From Calothrix sp. 336/3 (lineage in GTDB: Bacteria > Cyanobacteriota > Cyanobacteriia > Cyanobacteriales > Nostocaceae): a stretch of DNA of 64,000 bases. This document shows positions 8,727 through 16,742 of the stretch, in pieces; positions within the stretch are counted from its first letter, which is position 1; every line of letters starts with the position of its first letter. Made by a program: the position numbers and the translations under genes. The notes under the pieces are model-generated. The model was not told the DNA's origin. It was given only the letters and a program-made list of their open reading frames with translations, and did no database searches. The stretch spans positions 3,388,700 through 3,452,699 of the forward strand of contig NZ_CP011382.1 in the NCBI RefSeq assembly GCF_000734895.2, written 5' to 3'.

Positions 8727-9704
8727 CTAAACCATACAAGCCATAAAATCAGCACGTAACTGTTTTTCATTCAAATTACGACCAATAAATACTAGCTCGT
8801 TTTTGCGGGTTTCATCCTCTTTCCAAGGGCGATCAGGTTTACCTTCAAATATCATATGTACACCTTGGAAAACATAACGGTCTTCTTCCCCATCAATATG
8901 TAAAATACCCTTCATCCGGAAAATATCTGGACCTTGAACTCGCAATAATTCTGATATCCAACTATTTAACTTATTACCATCCAAGGCTCCAGATTCCACA
9001 ATTGCTATGGAATAAACAGTTTCATCATGTTCGTGATCATGAGCGTGTTCATCCAAAAAATCGGGTTCAATTTCCAGGGTTCGCTCTAAATCAAAAGCTT
9101 TCACACCCAATAGTGCATCCATTCCTAATTCGGAATTGCGAGTGCGATAAACTTTTGCCATCGCATTCATTCCCCGAATCCGTCTTTCTAATTCTTCTAG
9201 GATTTCTGGAGCCACTAAATCGATTTTATTTAACAAAATTACATCGGCAAAGGCAATTTGTTCCTGTGCTTCATCGGATTCCCAATGTTGCCAAATATGT
9301 TTAGCATCTACCACCGTGACAACTGCATCTAGCTCTAATTGCTCACGCATATCCTCATCGACAAAAAATGTCTGAATTACGGGAGCAGGGTCAGCTAAAC
9401 CCGTAGTTTCAATCACTAAATGGTCAAATTTATTGCGACGTTTCATTAAATTGCCGATAATTCGCATTAAATCGCCTCTGACTGTACAGCAAATACAGCC
9501 ATTATTCATTTCAAAAATTTCTTCATCAGCATCAATTACTAGCTGATTATCTATTCCCACTTCCCCAAATTCATTGACAATGACAGCAACCTTTTTGCCA
9601 TGCTCATAGGTAAGAATATGATTGAGCAAAGTTGTTTTTCCTGCTCCCAGATAACCAGTCAGAACCGTAACGGGAATTGTCTGAGATATTGTGCTATTAA
9701 CCAT
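8727..9704 (-). CDS. CobW/COG0523 family GTPase (metal chaperone)
   Basis: 325 aa. A P-loop, GYLGAGKTT, occupies residues 17-25. The COG0523 metal-binding motif CxCC is GCICC at C70-C72-C73, followed by the LLNKID guanine-specificity motif. A His/Asp/Glu-rich linker (DEHAHDHEHDE) near residue 220 separates the GTPase domain from the CobW C-terminal domain. Family members are GTP-dependent metallochaperones, often for zinc or cobalt. It lies 62 bp downstream of the hydrolase gene on the same strand and is probably co-transcribed with sufE and the hydrolase. The metal is not determined; no Zur-type box was identified. Confidence 0.88.
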   Translation of the reverse strand: MVNSTISQTIPVTVLTGYLGAGKTTLLNHILTYEHGKKVAVIVNEFGEVGIDNQLVIDADEEIFEMNNGCICCTVRGDLMRIIGNLMKRRNKFDHLVIETTGLADPAPVIQTFFVDEDMREQLELDAVVTVVDAKHIWQHWESDEAQEQIAFADVILLNKIDLVAPEILEELERRIRGMNAMAKVYRTRNSELGMDALLGVKAFDLERTLEIEPDFLDEHAHDHEHDETVYSIAIVESGALDGNKLNSWISELLRVQGPDIFRMKGILHIDGEEDRYVFQGVHMIFEGKPDRPWKEDETRKNELVFIGRNLNEKQLRADFMACMV

Positions 9705-9766
9705 ATTTGAGATTCCTTAGGAAAAATAATTTACAGGATTTGCTAAATGCTCACATTCTCAGATTT

Positions 9767-10660
9767 TCAAGTAGTAGAAACTGTTCTCAGAAAAGGCAAA
9801 ATAGCATTAGCTACCCTTTCTGGATATTCTTCGTGCATTCCTAATGTACCGGGAAGAATTATACTCTCTACCCCTGGTAAATCAGCAAATGCGTCCATTT
9901 CCGCACGGGATTTTGGGGGTGCAGATTCCGGAATAATTACAAGTAATGGTAACGATAAATTCTTACCTAGGGCTAAAAATTCATCTCGACTTTCCACTGG
10001 ATCGAGAGTTCCTGTGACAAAGGATGCTGGAGCAAATCTGGCGCCGGATTTTTGTGTATTTTGCCACTTATGTTGGATAAACTGGGGTGTGAGCTTGCTT
10101 TTATCCACATAGACATGACGACCATACATCCAGGAGAGAAAAGCAGGTAAGGTATTGAGTTTATAAAGCAATTGTCCCAAAATGGGCGATCGCACTAATT
10201 CCCTCACAAAACCTGCTATCTCTGTACTTGCTCCCATTGTCCGTAGGGGACCTCGCCAGGTTGGCGCTACTAAAACTATCTGTGAAAATACTGATGGATT
10301 TTGCTGTGCCAGCTTTAAAACGTATCCCGCACTGTGACCAGCAGCAATGATACCTATGGGAGTCTTGAAAGTATTAGTAACAAAATTGACAATAAACTCT
10401 TGATAAAAATCAGGATTGTAATTGACATAGGGACGAGCAGAATCACCAAAACCGGGAAAATCGGCGATCGTCACCTGAAAATTGCCAGATAAAAGTTTGC
10501 CGAGGGTAGCTACTTCTTCTCGCATCGAAACTGTGCTAAAAGCTGGAAGTAATAATAACGGCATTCCTTGACCTAGGGTTTCATAAATGACGGTGATTTG
10601 TTGATTTTGCCACTGCCACTGGTATTGTTGAATCTCACCACCTAAATTATTCATTGTCAC
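9767..10660 (-). CDS. Alpha/beta hydrolase
   Basis: 297 aa alpha/beta-hydrolase fold protein. The strand PLLLLPAFSTVSMREE takes the place of the usual HG oxyanion motif. The FPGFGDSARP segment follows, then the nucleophile elbow GHSAG with Ser110, and a late GMHEEYPE that could supply the catalytic His. There is no signal peptide, so it should be cytoplasmic. It begins 7 bp after the sufE stop, so the two genes are surely co-transcribed. The substrate cannot be told from sequence. Confidence 0.85.
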   Translation of the reverse strand: MTMNNLGGEIQQYQWQWQNQQITVIYETLGQGMPLLLLPAFSTVSMREEVATLGKLLSGNFQVTIADFPGFGDSARPYVNYNPDFYQEFIVNFVTNTFKTPIGIIAAGHSAGYVLKLAQQNPSVFSQIVLVAPTWRGPLRTMGASTEIAGFVRELVRSPILGQLLYKLNTLPAFLSWMYGRHVYVDKSKLTPQFIQHKWQNTQKSGARFAPASFVTGTLDPVESRDEFLALGKNLSLPLLVIIPESAPPKSRAEMDAFADLPGVESIILPGTLGMHEEYPERVANAILPFLRTVSTT

Positions 10661-10667
10661 CCCTTAC

Positions 10668-11099
10668 CTAACATTCTTCACACTCCAATGCCTTTTTCTG
10701 CATGGTTTTAAAGATATTGTAGAAACCGTTGGCACGGGAGGGAGTTAAACTCATGTTTAAACCCGTTTCTTGGATAAAATCAGGAGTGAGTTGGGTAATT
10801 TGTGCAGGAGTCAGTCCATTCAAACCTTCCATGAGTAAGCCGACTAAGCCTTTTGTCAGCTGAGAATCGGAGTCACCTTGATAAATTACCCGATCTTCCT
10901 CCAAATGAGCGGTAACATACACCTGGGAAACGCAACCTGGTACTTTGTTTTCCGGTGTTTTATCTACTTCTGGGAAGTCTTTTAACTTCTGACCATACCA
11001 AATTAACTGTTCGTAGCGACTTTTTTGGTCTGTGGCACGTTGGAAGCGTTTAACAATTTTTGCTAGGTTCGCTGGTAGGGAATCTATCGTAGAGGTCAT
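10668..11099 (-). CDS. sufE: SufE-like cysteine desulfurase activator
   Basis: 143 aa, the usual SufE size. The active-site Cys is C56 in the PGCVSQVYV loop, which accepts persulfide sulfur from the SufS desulfurase and passes it to the SufBCD Fe-S scaffold. GLVGLLMEGLNGLTPAQI is the second conserved SufE block. The C-terminus carries two further Cys residues (LECEEC). It is first in a minus-strand operon with the hydrolase and probably cobW. Confidence 0.92.
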   Translation of the reverse strand: MTSTIDSLPANLAKIVKRFQRATDQKSRYEQLIWYGQKLKDFPEVDKTPENKVPGCVSQVYVTAHLEEDRVIYQGDSDSQLTKGLVGLLMEGLNGLTPAQITQLTPDFIQETGLNMSLTPSRANGFYNIFKTMQKKALECEEC

Positions 11100-11388
11100 A
11101 CTCGCAGTAACTTACTGAATACCATCATTTTGAGTTTAGATGATTTTGAGGGCGATCGCTGTCTGGAATTAGAAGTCAGAAATGTCAAAAAGAGGAAAAG
11201 GGGTAGGGGGGAAGACCGGGACAGAGCTTGGACTCCTCCCCCTATAAGCAGTAAACCCTAACCAATCCAAGACAACGATTATGGGTAAATACAGGAATTT
11301 TCAAAAGGGCGATCGCTCCCCTGCATAAACCCAACATCCCTAACGTCCATATCATCACAAGCAAAAAACACATACTAGAAAAAACATC

Positions 11389-11772
11389 ATGACTTTCTCT
11401 AAATCTAATCTCAACCTGCTGCCAGAATCTCTGTTTACAGAATTGACCGCAGACCAAACTCAAATGCTCGAAGGTGGCAAGCGGATTACGATTCTGCTCG
11501 TTCAATGTATCAAGGCTGGCAATGGTTCTGACAAGCTGTTCTTCACCATTAATGGTCAGAATGTTCAGTTCGGTCGCACGATCGATATACGGACTGGCGG
11601 TGTCGCTAATGTTGGCGTGGCTGAGAACTTCGACGGCACAGCGCGAGTTCGCTTGTTCGATAAAAATGATGGTTCTCTGGGCAGTTTTAGTGCCTCTAGC
11701 AATGGCACACAAACTCGGCGCGTTAGCGGTGGTGGCTCTACCTACGATGTGACGTACCGGGTTACAAATTAA
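11389..11772 (+). CDS. Secreted protein with double-glycine leader (cassette protein 1)
   Basis: 127 aa. Residues 1-30 look like a double-glycine leader for C39-peptidase export: an amphipathic stretch with LTADQTQMLEGG, Met at -5 and Gly-Gly at 29-30. The predicted mature part (31-127, 97 aa) begins KRITILL, has one Cys in CIKAG and ends GGSTYDVTYRVTN. The alternating hydrophobic pattern (LFFTINGQ, ARVRLFD, YDVTYRV) suggests a small beta-sandwich. The first 32 codons are almost identical to those of the next gene while the cores differ. A dedicated C39 ABC exporter follows at 12526. Probably a secreted bacteriocin-like or toxin-like protein, though no known bacteriocin family is recognised. 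Confidence 0.75.
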   Translation: MTFSKSNLNLLPESLFTELTADQTQMLEGGKRITILLVQCIKAGNGSDKLFFTINGQNVQFGRTIDIRTGGVANVGVAENFDGTARVRLFDKNDGSLGSFSASSNGTQTRRVSGGGSTYDVTYRVTN

Positions 11773-11809
11773 CCAGCGATCGTCACCCTAGCAGTCCGTC
11801 CTAGCCCTT

Positions 11810-11849
11810 AAAAGGGGGAACCAGAGATAGCTCAAAGTTCCCCTTTTTA
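11810..11849 (+). terminator. Terminator hairpin after cassette gene 1
   Basis: AAAAGGGGGAAC pairs with GTTCCCCTTTTT across a 15-base loop and ends in a T run. It lies about 40 bp past the stop of the first cassette gene, so that gene probably ends its own transcript or is attenuated here. Confidence 0.6.
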
Positions 11850-11867
11850 TGGCAATCTTCCGCTCGA

Positions 11868-11924
11868 TTCGGCAAAGCCGACGCTGTGCCTACGGCGGGC
11901 TAAACGCCAACGCGAACGGAGTCA
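11868..11924. repeat. Palindromic interspersed repeat
   Basis: A GC-rich stretch with CGGCAAAGCCG and CCTACGGCGGGC hairpins, ending CGCCAACGCGAACGG. It resembles the ACGC..ACGCGAAC element inside the HlyD-like gene (15163-15187). Elements of this type are scattered in cyanobacterial genomes. It sits between the two cassette genes. Confidence 0.5.
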
Positions 11925-12005
11925 TGACAAGTTTACGAGTTAATCGCTCATTGATTTTGTCCGATCTCCACAAATCAACTCACCATTTACTCAGGAAAAA
12001 ACATC

Positions 12006-12416
12006 ATGACTTTCTCTAAATCTAATCTCAACCTGCTCCCAGAATCTCTGTTTACAGAATTGACCGCAGACCAAACTCAAATGCTCGAAGGCGGCAAACG
12101 GGTTATTATCTCGAAGATTACATGTATTAAACCCGGCGATCTTGATGGTACTGACGAATTGTTCTTCAGGATTAATGGTAAGGATTTAGGGCGAAATAAT
12201 CCGCTCAAGATGAGTGCTGGTACAACCAGAAATGTTTCTGTGATCGCAGACACATTCGATACTCTCGGCTTCCGCATTCAATTGTTCGATGCGAAGAATG
12301 ATGGAGGTGTTTTGATGGTGGGCAATATGTCCGTCAGTGGCATTTCCGGTGATTTTCTCCGGCGTACTAAGTTTAGCGGTGGTGTGTACGATGTGACCTA
12401 CAGCGTTACTAACTAG
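12006..12416 (+). CDS. Secreted protein with double-glycine leader (cassette protein 2)
   Basis: 136 aa, a tandem relative of the 11389 gene. Residues 1-30 are identical in protein and differ at DNA level only by synonymous changes (3 within the first 96 nt), ending in Gly-Gly at 29-30. The core (31-136, 106 aa) is clearly homologous but diverged: one Cys in TCIKPG, DELFFRINGKDLG, RIQLFDAKNDGG and the end GGVYDVTYSVTN. The upstream bases (GGAAAAAACATCATG) match those of gene 1. A conserved leader with variable cores fits a set of cargo proteins for one exporter. The function of the mature protein is unknown; an Asp-rich loop (DLDGTDE) could bind metal, which is speculation. Confidence 0.75.
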   Translation: MTFSKSNLNLLPESLFTELTADQTQMLEGGKRVIISKITCIKPGDLDGTDELFFRINGKDLGRNNPLKMSAGTTRNVSVIADTFDTLGFRIQLFDAKNDGGVLMVGNMSVSGISGDFLRRTKFSGGVYDVTYSVTN

Positions 12417-12525
12417 TTATTTTAGATGCGATCGTCACGCTTGCAATTGCCCCTAACTCTCTTAAAAACATAGATTTGGGGCGATCGCAACTTTATCTTT
12501 ATTCCCTTCATCTTTCCCCACTCCC

Positions 12526-14688
12526 ATGCGTTATCCTCTCATTCTCCAACAATCTGAAGAAGACTGCGGTGCTGCCTGCCTCGCCACCGTTGCTAAATTC
12601 TATGGTCGCAACTTCAGCATCGGTCGCATCCGCGAACTGGCAGGCACTCGATCGCGCGGCACTAGTATGCTCGGACTCGGACGGGGGGCAGAATCTCTCG
12701 GCTTCCAAGTGCGCCACGTCAAAGCGTCTCCTCAACTTTTAGCTAATCTGGCACAGGTACCGTTGCCTGCGATCGTCCATTGGAAAGGCTATCACTGGGT
12801 CGTCCTCTACGGCAAAAATCGCCGCAATCGATATATTGTTGCCGATCCTAGTATTGGTTTGCGCTATCTCAGTGAGGCGGAATTGATGTCGGGTTGGACG
12901 AATGGGGTGATGCTGTTGCTCTCGCCGACGGAGACGTTTTACCAACAGACGGAAGACAAGCAGACAGGGTTTAGCAAGTTTGTCAAACGGGTGTGGCCCG
13001 ATCGAGGTTTGTTGGTGCAAGCGATCGCTTTAAACGTTGTCATTGGGTTACTGGCATTGGCTTCGCCGTTGATGATGCAGTTGTTGACGGATGATGTGTT
13101 GGTGCGGGGCGATACGCAATTACTGCTGATAGTGGCTTTGGGTGTGGTGGGGATGACGCTGATTCGGAGTGTAATTAATCTGATTCAAGCGCAGTTAATT
13201 GGCTATTTTGGGCAACGATTACAGATGGGATTGGTGCTGGAATATGGACATAAACTATTGCATTTGCCTCTGTCCTATTTTGAAGGGCGACGCAGTGGGG
13301 AAGTGGTGAGCCGGATTGCGGATGTGTCGGCAGTGCATTCATTGGTGGCGCAGTTAGTGTTAGGTTTACCCAGTCAGTTTTTTATTGCAGTGGTTTCGTT
13401 AGCGTTGATGCTGTTTTATAGTTGGGAGTTAACTATTGCCTCCACAGCAATGTTTGCGGTGCTGGTGGGAGTTAATTTTCTGTTCTTACCAGCGATTCGG
13501 CAGAAGACTCGCAATCTCATTATTCAAGGTACTGAAAATCAGGGCTTTCTCGTCGAAACCGTGCAAGGGGTTCAGGTACTAAAAACCACCCCAGCGATTA
13601 CTCAGGCTTGGCAGGAATATCAAGCGAATTTCAGTCGGCTGGCGCATTTGGAGTGGGGAACGATGAAACTGGAACTCTATAGCGGCACAGTGACGGGCAT
13701 TTTATCGAGTTTGGTAAGTGTCGGGCTGTTGTGGTTGGGCAGTTATTTAGTAATCAGTCAGCGTTTGAGTGTCGGACAGTTGTTGGCTTATAGCGGCATG
13801 AGTGGGAATTTTTTTGGGTTCTTATTAGCCGCGATCGGAATTGTGGATGAGTTCATTCGCGCTCAGGTGATTTTGCAACGCTTGGGTGAGGTGATGGATG
13901 CAACTCCAGAAGACGCGCCAGATGCCCACAAGCCTTGGGTGGAGTTGTCTGCGACGGCAGATATTGATTGTGAGAAATTGCGGTTCCATCATTCGGGGCG
14001 GGTAGATCTGTTACAGGATTTGGATTTGACGATTCCTGGTGGAGGTATGACAGCGTTAATCGGTCGATCGGGTTGTGGCAAAAGTACGTTAGCGAAATTG
14101 CTATCAGGCTTATACCAACCGCAGTCGGGCAATATTCGGTATGGGATTTATGATCGAGGCGATCTGGCGTTAGATTGTTTGCGTCAGCAGGTGGTATTGG
14201 TGCCCCAAGATGCCCATTTTTGGAGTCGATCGATTATTGATAATTGCCGCTTTAGCTATCCCGATGCGAGTTTTGAGCAGATCGTGAGAGCTTGTGAGAT
14301 TGTGGGGGCGGATGAGTTTATCGAGCAATTGCCAGACAAGTATCAAACGGTGTTGGGTGAGTTTGGGGCGAATCTGTCGGGAGGGCAGCGGCAACGGCTG
14401 GCGATCGCGCGGGTGTTGTTAGCCAATCCAGCGATTTTGATTTTGGATGAATCCACATCGGCACTCGATCCGGTGAGTGAGGCGATGTTATTGGAACGGT
14501 TGCGACAGCATCGGTGGAGGCAGACGACGGTGCTAATCAGTCATCGTCCGCAGGTAATTGGGGCTTGCGATTGGGTGGTGATGCTGGAGCAGGGGCAGGT
14601 CGTGAGTCAAGGAACACCGGAGGAATTGCGGCGGCGTGAGGGATTACATCGATCGTTTTTGACCCCGGAATTGGCGTTGATACCGTAG
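12526..14688 (+). CDS. Peptidase-containing ABC transporter (C39 bacteriocin exporter type)
   Basis: 720 aa with all three parts of a peptidase-containing exporter. The C39 peptidase is at 1-135: SEEDCGAAC with catalytic Cys14, His90 in YHWVVLYG and Asp107 in VADPS. The six-helix exporter membrane domain is at about 160-450. The ABC ATPase has Walker A GRSGCGKST (513-521), signature LSGGQRQR (about 617), Walker B ILILDEST and the ISHR switch His. Such proteins cut leaders after Gly-Gly and export the cargo through the inner membrane. It follows the two double-glycine-leader genes by 109 bp and is followed by a short HlyD-like gene. Codon use is richer in G/C-ending codons and CGATCG motifs than in the neighbours, suggesting acquisition. 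Confidence 0.9.
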   Translation: MRYPLILQQSEEDCGAACLATVAKFYGRNFSIGRIRELAGTRSRGTSMLGLGRGAESLGFQVRHVKASPQLLANLAQVPLPAIVHWKGYHWVVLYGKNRRNRYIVADPSIGLRYLSEAELMSGWTNGVMLLLSPTETFYQQTEDKQTGFSKFVKRVWPDRGLLVQAIALNVVIGLLALASPLMMQLLTDDVLVRGDTQLLLIVALGVVGMTLIRSVINLIQAQLIGYFGQRLQMGLVLEYGHKLLHLPLSYFEGRRSGEVVSRIADVSAVHSLVAQLVLGLPSQFFIAVVSLALMLFYSWELTIASTAMFAVLVGVNFLFLPAIRQKTRNLIIQGTENQGFLVETVQGVQVLKTTPAITQAWQEYQANFSRLAHLEWGTMKLELYSGTVTGILSSLVSVGLLWLGSYLVISQRLSVGQLLAYSGMSGNFFGFLLAAIGIVDEFIRAQVILQRLGEVMDATPEDAPDAHKPWVELSATADIDCEKLRFHHSGRVDLLQDLDLTIPGGGMTALIGRSGCGKSTLAKLLSGLYQPQSGNIRYGIYDRGDLALDCLRQQVVLVPQDAHFWSRSIIDNCRFSYPDASFEQIVRACEIVGADEFIEQLPDKYQTVLGEFGANLSGGQRQRLAIARVLLANPAILILDESTSALDPVSEAMLLERLRQHRWRQTTVLISHRPQVIGACDWVVMLEQGQVVSQGTPEELRRREGLHRSFLTPELALIP

Positions 14689-14825
14689 GGACGATCGAAA
14701 AGCAGGATCTAGTAGCTCTGTAGCTAAAACTCCTTTGTTTAAGACTGACTGTATTTAAGACGGGGCTTAAATTGCCATCTTAAATATAACCTTCTGCCTT
14801 CGTTAACAAATTAGAGGTGAATTTT

Positions 14826-15368
14826 ATGACATCCAATGCATTACCCAACTTCCACTTAAACGCTCTTCTACCAACCCTCAGCCCGTGGGCGCGGTTTGGG
14901 AGCCTTGGTGTAGTGGCTTTGATCGGAGGCGCGATCGCCCTCACGACCAAAATTCCCTATCGCAGCACAACCCAGGCGAATGCGATCGTCACTCCCAATC
15001 GCACCATTCAAGCACTCGTTCCCGCCGAATCGATTAACCAAATCACAACCGATCGAGTTGCTCAAATGCGCGTTACAGCTTGCCCTTATGGGGAGTTTGG
15101 GACATTAAAAGGGCAGGTAACAACGATCGCCACCCAACCTGTGATGGTGACCGATTCGATTCCGCACGGCGGACGCTACGCGAACGTGACACAGTTTAGC
15201 CAACCGACGTTATATACGGTGACGATTCAACCCCAGGCTTTGGTCTTAACGCAAGCGGCAAAATCCTGCCCCGTGAGGGTGGGAATGCAGGGTCAGATCG
15301 ATATTGTATTACGAGAGGAGTCGCTCGCGCGATCGGTTTTACGTCGGTTGCGGCTGGATGGGACGTAA
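14826..15368 (+). CDS. Short HlyD-like membrane fusion protein
   Basis: 180 aa from the ATG at 14826, preceded by GAGG; a GTG at 14817 is in frame. One N-terminal membrane segment (about 20-40: FGSLGVVALIGGAIALTT) is followed by STTQANAIVTPNRTIQALVPAE and then directly by the C-terminal beta part of HlyD (MRVTACPYGEFGTLKGQVTTI; GMQGQIDIVLREESL). Compared with the 498-aa HlyD at 17228, the lipoyl/barrel and coiled-coil hairpin (some 200-250 residues) are missing. It may be an internally deleted gene or a minimal adaptor for the C39 exporter. About eight residues (HGGRYANV) are encoded by a palindromic repeat inserted in frame. The reading frame is otherwise intact. Confidence 0.7.
   Translation: MTSNALPNFHLNALLPTLSPWARFGSLGVVALIGGAIALTTKIPYRSTTQANAIVTPNRTIQALVPAESINQITTDRVAQMRVTACPYGEFGTLKGQVTTIATQPVMVTDSIPHGGRYANVTQFSQPTLYTVTIQPQALVLTQAAKSCPVRVGMQGQIDIVLREESLARSVLRRLRLDGT
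15163..15187 (+). repeat. Palindromic repeat inserted in frame in the HlyD-like gene
   Basis: The bases GCACGGCGGACGCTACGCGA and the following ACG read as the common cyanobacterial GCGGACGCTACGCGAACG-type repeat. They add the residues HGGRYANV to the protein without breaking the frame. Confidence 0.5.
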
Positions 15369-15823
15369 GATCGTCTGTCATTATCAGTAAATCAAAAAGT
15401 TGCTCCCCCTGCTAGAAAGCTCCCTTCCCCTATGCCTCTTCTGGTCAACGGAATGGGTTTTAGGGTTACGACTACTGATACCTTTGTGTCTCGTTAACCA
15501 TTTACTTTAACAAAATCAATATAAATATATATATCTAAATACAAATTTTTATTACAGATTTGTCGGCTGCAAATTTTTATCCTGGGAGCAAGGTCTCAAA
15601 TCAGGAAATAGTAAGGATTGTTCTGGGTAATTGACTTAGTATAGGTTTCTTTAGATGCCAAGTATTAGTTATTCTTAGCCGAGGTGAGATGTTAACTAAT
15701 ATATGAAGTATGTAAAATAAATGTTAACTATTAATGCAAAATCAAGATTTATATTGTTTATTTTTGGTAAGAAGTTTACATGGTATTTTCAATCAATTAA
15801 TTCAGGTTTCGGGAGAAAATCAA
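15369..15823. other. Region upstream of psaK
   Basis: About 455 bp. The first part is the tail of the secretion cassette; the rest is very AT-rich (ATATAAATATATATATCTAAAT near 15520-15540) and probably holds the psaK promoter and leader. I see no supported gene. The boundary between the GC-richer cassette and native-looking sequence falls here, at about 15370-15500. Confidence 0.4.
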
Positions 15824-16090
15824 GTGTTGACAACCTCCTTACTCGCAGCCACAGCCGCAACAACACCCCTACAGTGGAGTCCAACAGTAGGGATTATTAT
15901 GATCATCTGCAATATTGTGGCGATCGCCTACGGCAAAAATACTATCCAGCAGCCCAGCTCTGAGCCCGCCCTACCATCATCACAATTCTTCGGTGGTTTT
16001 GGTGCGCCAGCTTTACTTGCTACCACTGCTTTTGGTCATATCCTCGGTGTAGGCGTAATTCTTGGTCTACACTACGTTGGAAGAATTTAG
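15824..16090 (+). CDS. psaK: Photosystem I reaction centre subunit PsaK
   Basis: 88 aa from the GTG at 15824, preceded by GGGAGAAAATCAA; a longer frame from 15734 gives an N-terminus foreign to the family. PsaK is a two-helix peripheral subunit of photosystem I near the PsaA side that helps bind antenna chlorophyll. Recognisable parts are TPLQWSPTVGIIMIICNIVAIAYG (helix 1), the PSSEPALPSSQFFGGFGAPALLA loop and TTAFGHILGVGVILGLHYVGRI (helix 2), close to the usual 86-residue length. The gene stands alone, with a strong terminator about 235 bp downstream. Confidence 0.93.
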   Translation: MLTTSLLAATAATTPLQWSPTVGIIMIICNIVAIAYGKNTIQQPSSEPALPSSQFFGGFGAPALLATTAFGHILGVGVILGLHYVGRI

Positions 16091-16324
16091 TCTATCCCCC
16101 AGGGGAACTGGATATGTAGGCATGAGGTAAATCAAGGAGAATTCCTGTGTTTGCCGTCACTTTAATATCTTCATACCTATTGTCTAATTCCAGTTTCTCC
16201 TAGGTTGATAGTTGATATTTCACAAATTTGCATTTCTCGGCATTTATTCTGCCAACCACAGACATAAGTCGGGAATAATTCCTCGATTGCCAGCGATTTT
16301 CGATGATTCTTTTGTCTCCTGTTG

Positions 16325-16356
16325 CAGCCAGAAAATTATTCTCTGGCTGTTTTTTT
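16325..16356 (+). terminator. Strong rho-independent terminator downstream of psaK
   Basis: CAGCCAGA (16325-16332) pairs with TCTGGCTG (16342-16349) across a 9-base loop and is followed by seven Ts. It is the clearest intrinsic terminator in the window. It lies 235 bp past psaK, so the psaK mRNA has a long 3' UTR, or a small RNA starts in between. Confidence 0.75.
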
Positions 16357-16379
16357 GTGCTTTTAGGGCAAGGAGTACG

Positions 16380-16742
16380 TCAAACAGGTATTTGTGCAGC
16401 ACCGTGCAATTGACGCACAGCATTAATACAAACTACACAATCACAACCAAATAACTTAATTGCCTCCTCACTTTCTTGATCAGAGAATTCTAATTCATTC
16501 CCTGTGGGAGCGACATTAGCTTGCTTAAACTCTACAGTTGTTTGCGCCACGGTAGGATTATTCGCAACTCGTTCACAGACTAATTTCCGAGTTGCTGAGT
16601 GGGGGGAGTCAACACAAGCTAAGTGAGTGCCATTCAAGTTATTCTCACTGGCACGGGCAGGATGTGTCATCACCACCATTGATATCATCGATGCAAACAA
16701 AACAGGGCTAGAAAGCAATTTGAGAGCGAATTTTCTGTTCAT
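16380..16742 (-). CDS. Small secreted Cys-containing hypothetical protein
   Basis: 120 aa, family not recognised. Residues 1-31 form a classical signal peptide (MNRKFALKLL, hydrophobic SSPVLFASMISMVVM, cleavage likely after ARA). The mature part is polar, with two Cys (LACVDS; KLVCERV) and, near the C-terminus, GCDCVVCINAV, a CxCxxC motif of the kind that can bind metal or form disulfides. It should act in the periplasm or outside the cell. It is a single gene, converging on psaK's terminator, with AT-rich upstream DNA containing 9-bp direct repeats. Confidence 0.65.
   Translation of the reverse strand: MNRKFALKLLSSPVLFASMISMVVMTHPARASENNLNGTHLACVDSPHSATRKLVCERVANNPTVAQTTVEFKQANVAPTGNELEFSDQESEEAIKLFGCDCVVCINAVRQLHGAAQIPV

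Noticed and set aside
11242..11712. A 156-codon frame antisense to the first cassette gene
   Set aside because: It is a shadow of the plus-strand gene, whose leader and homologous copy at 12006 prove the coding strand.
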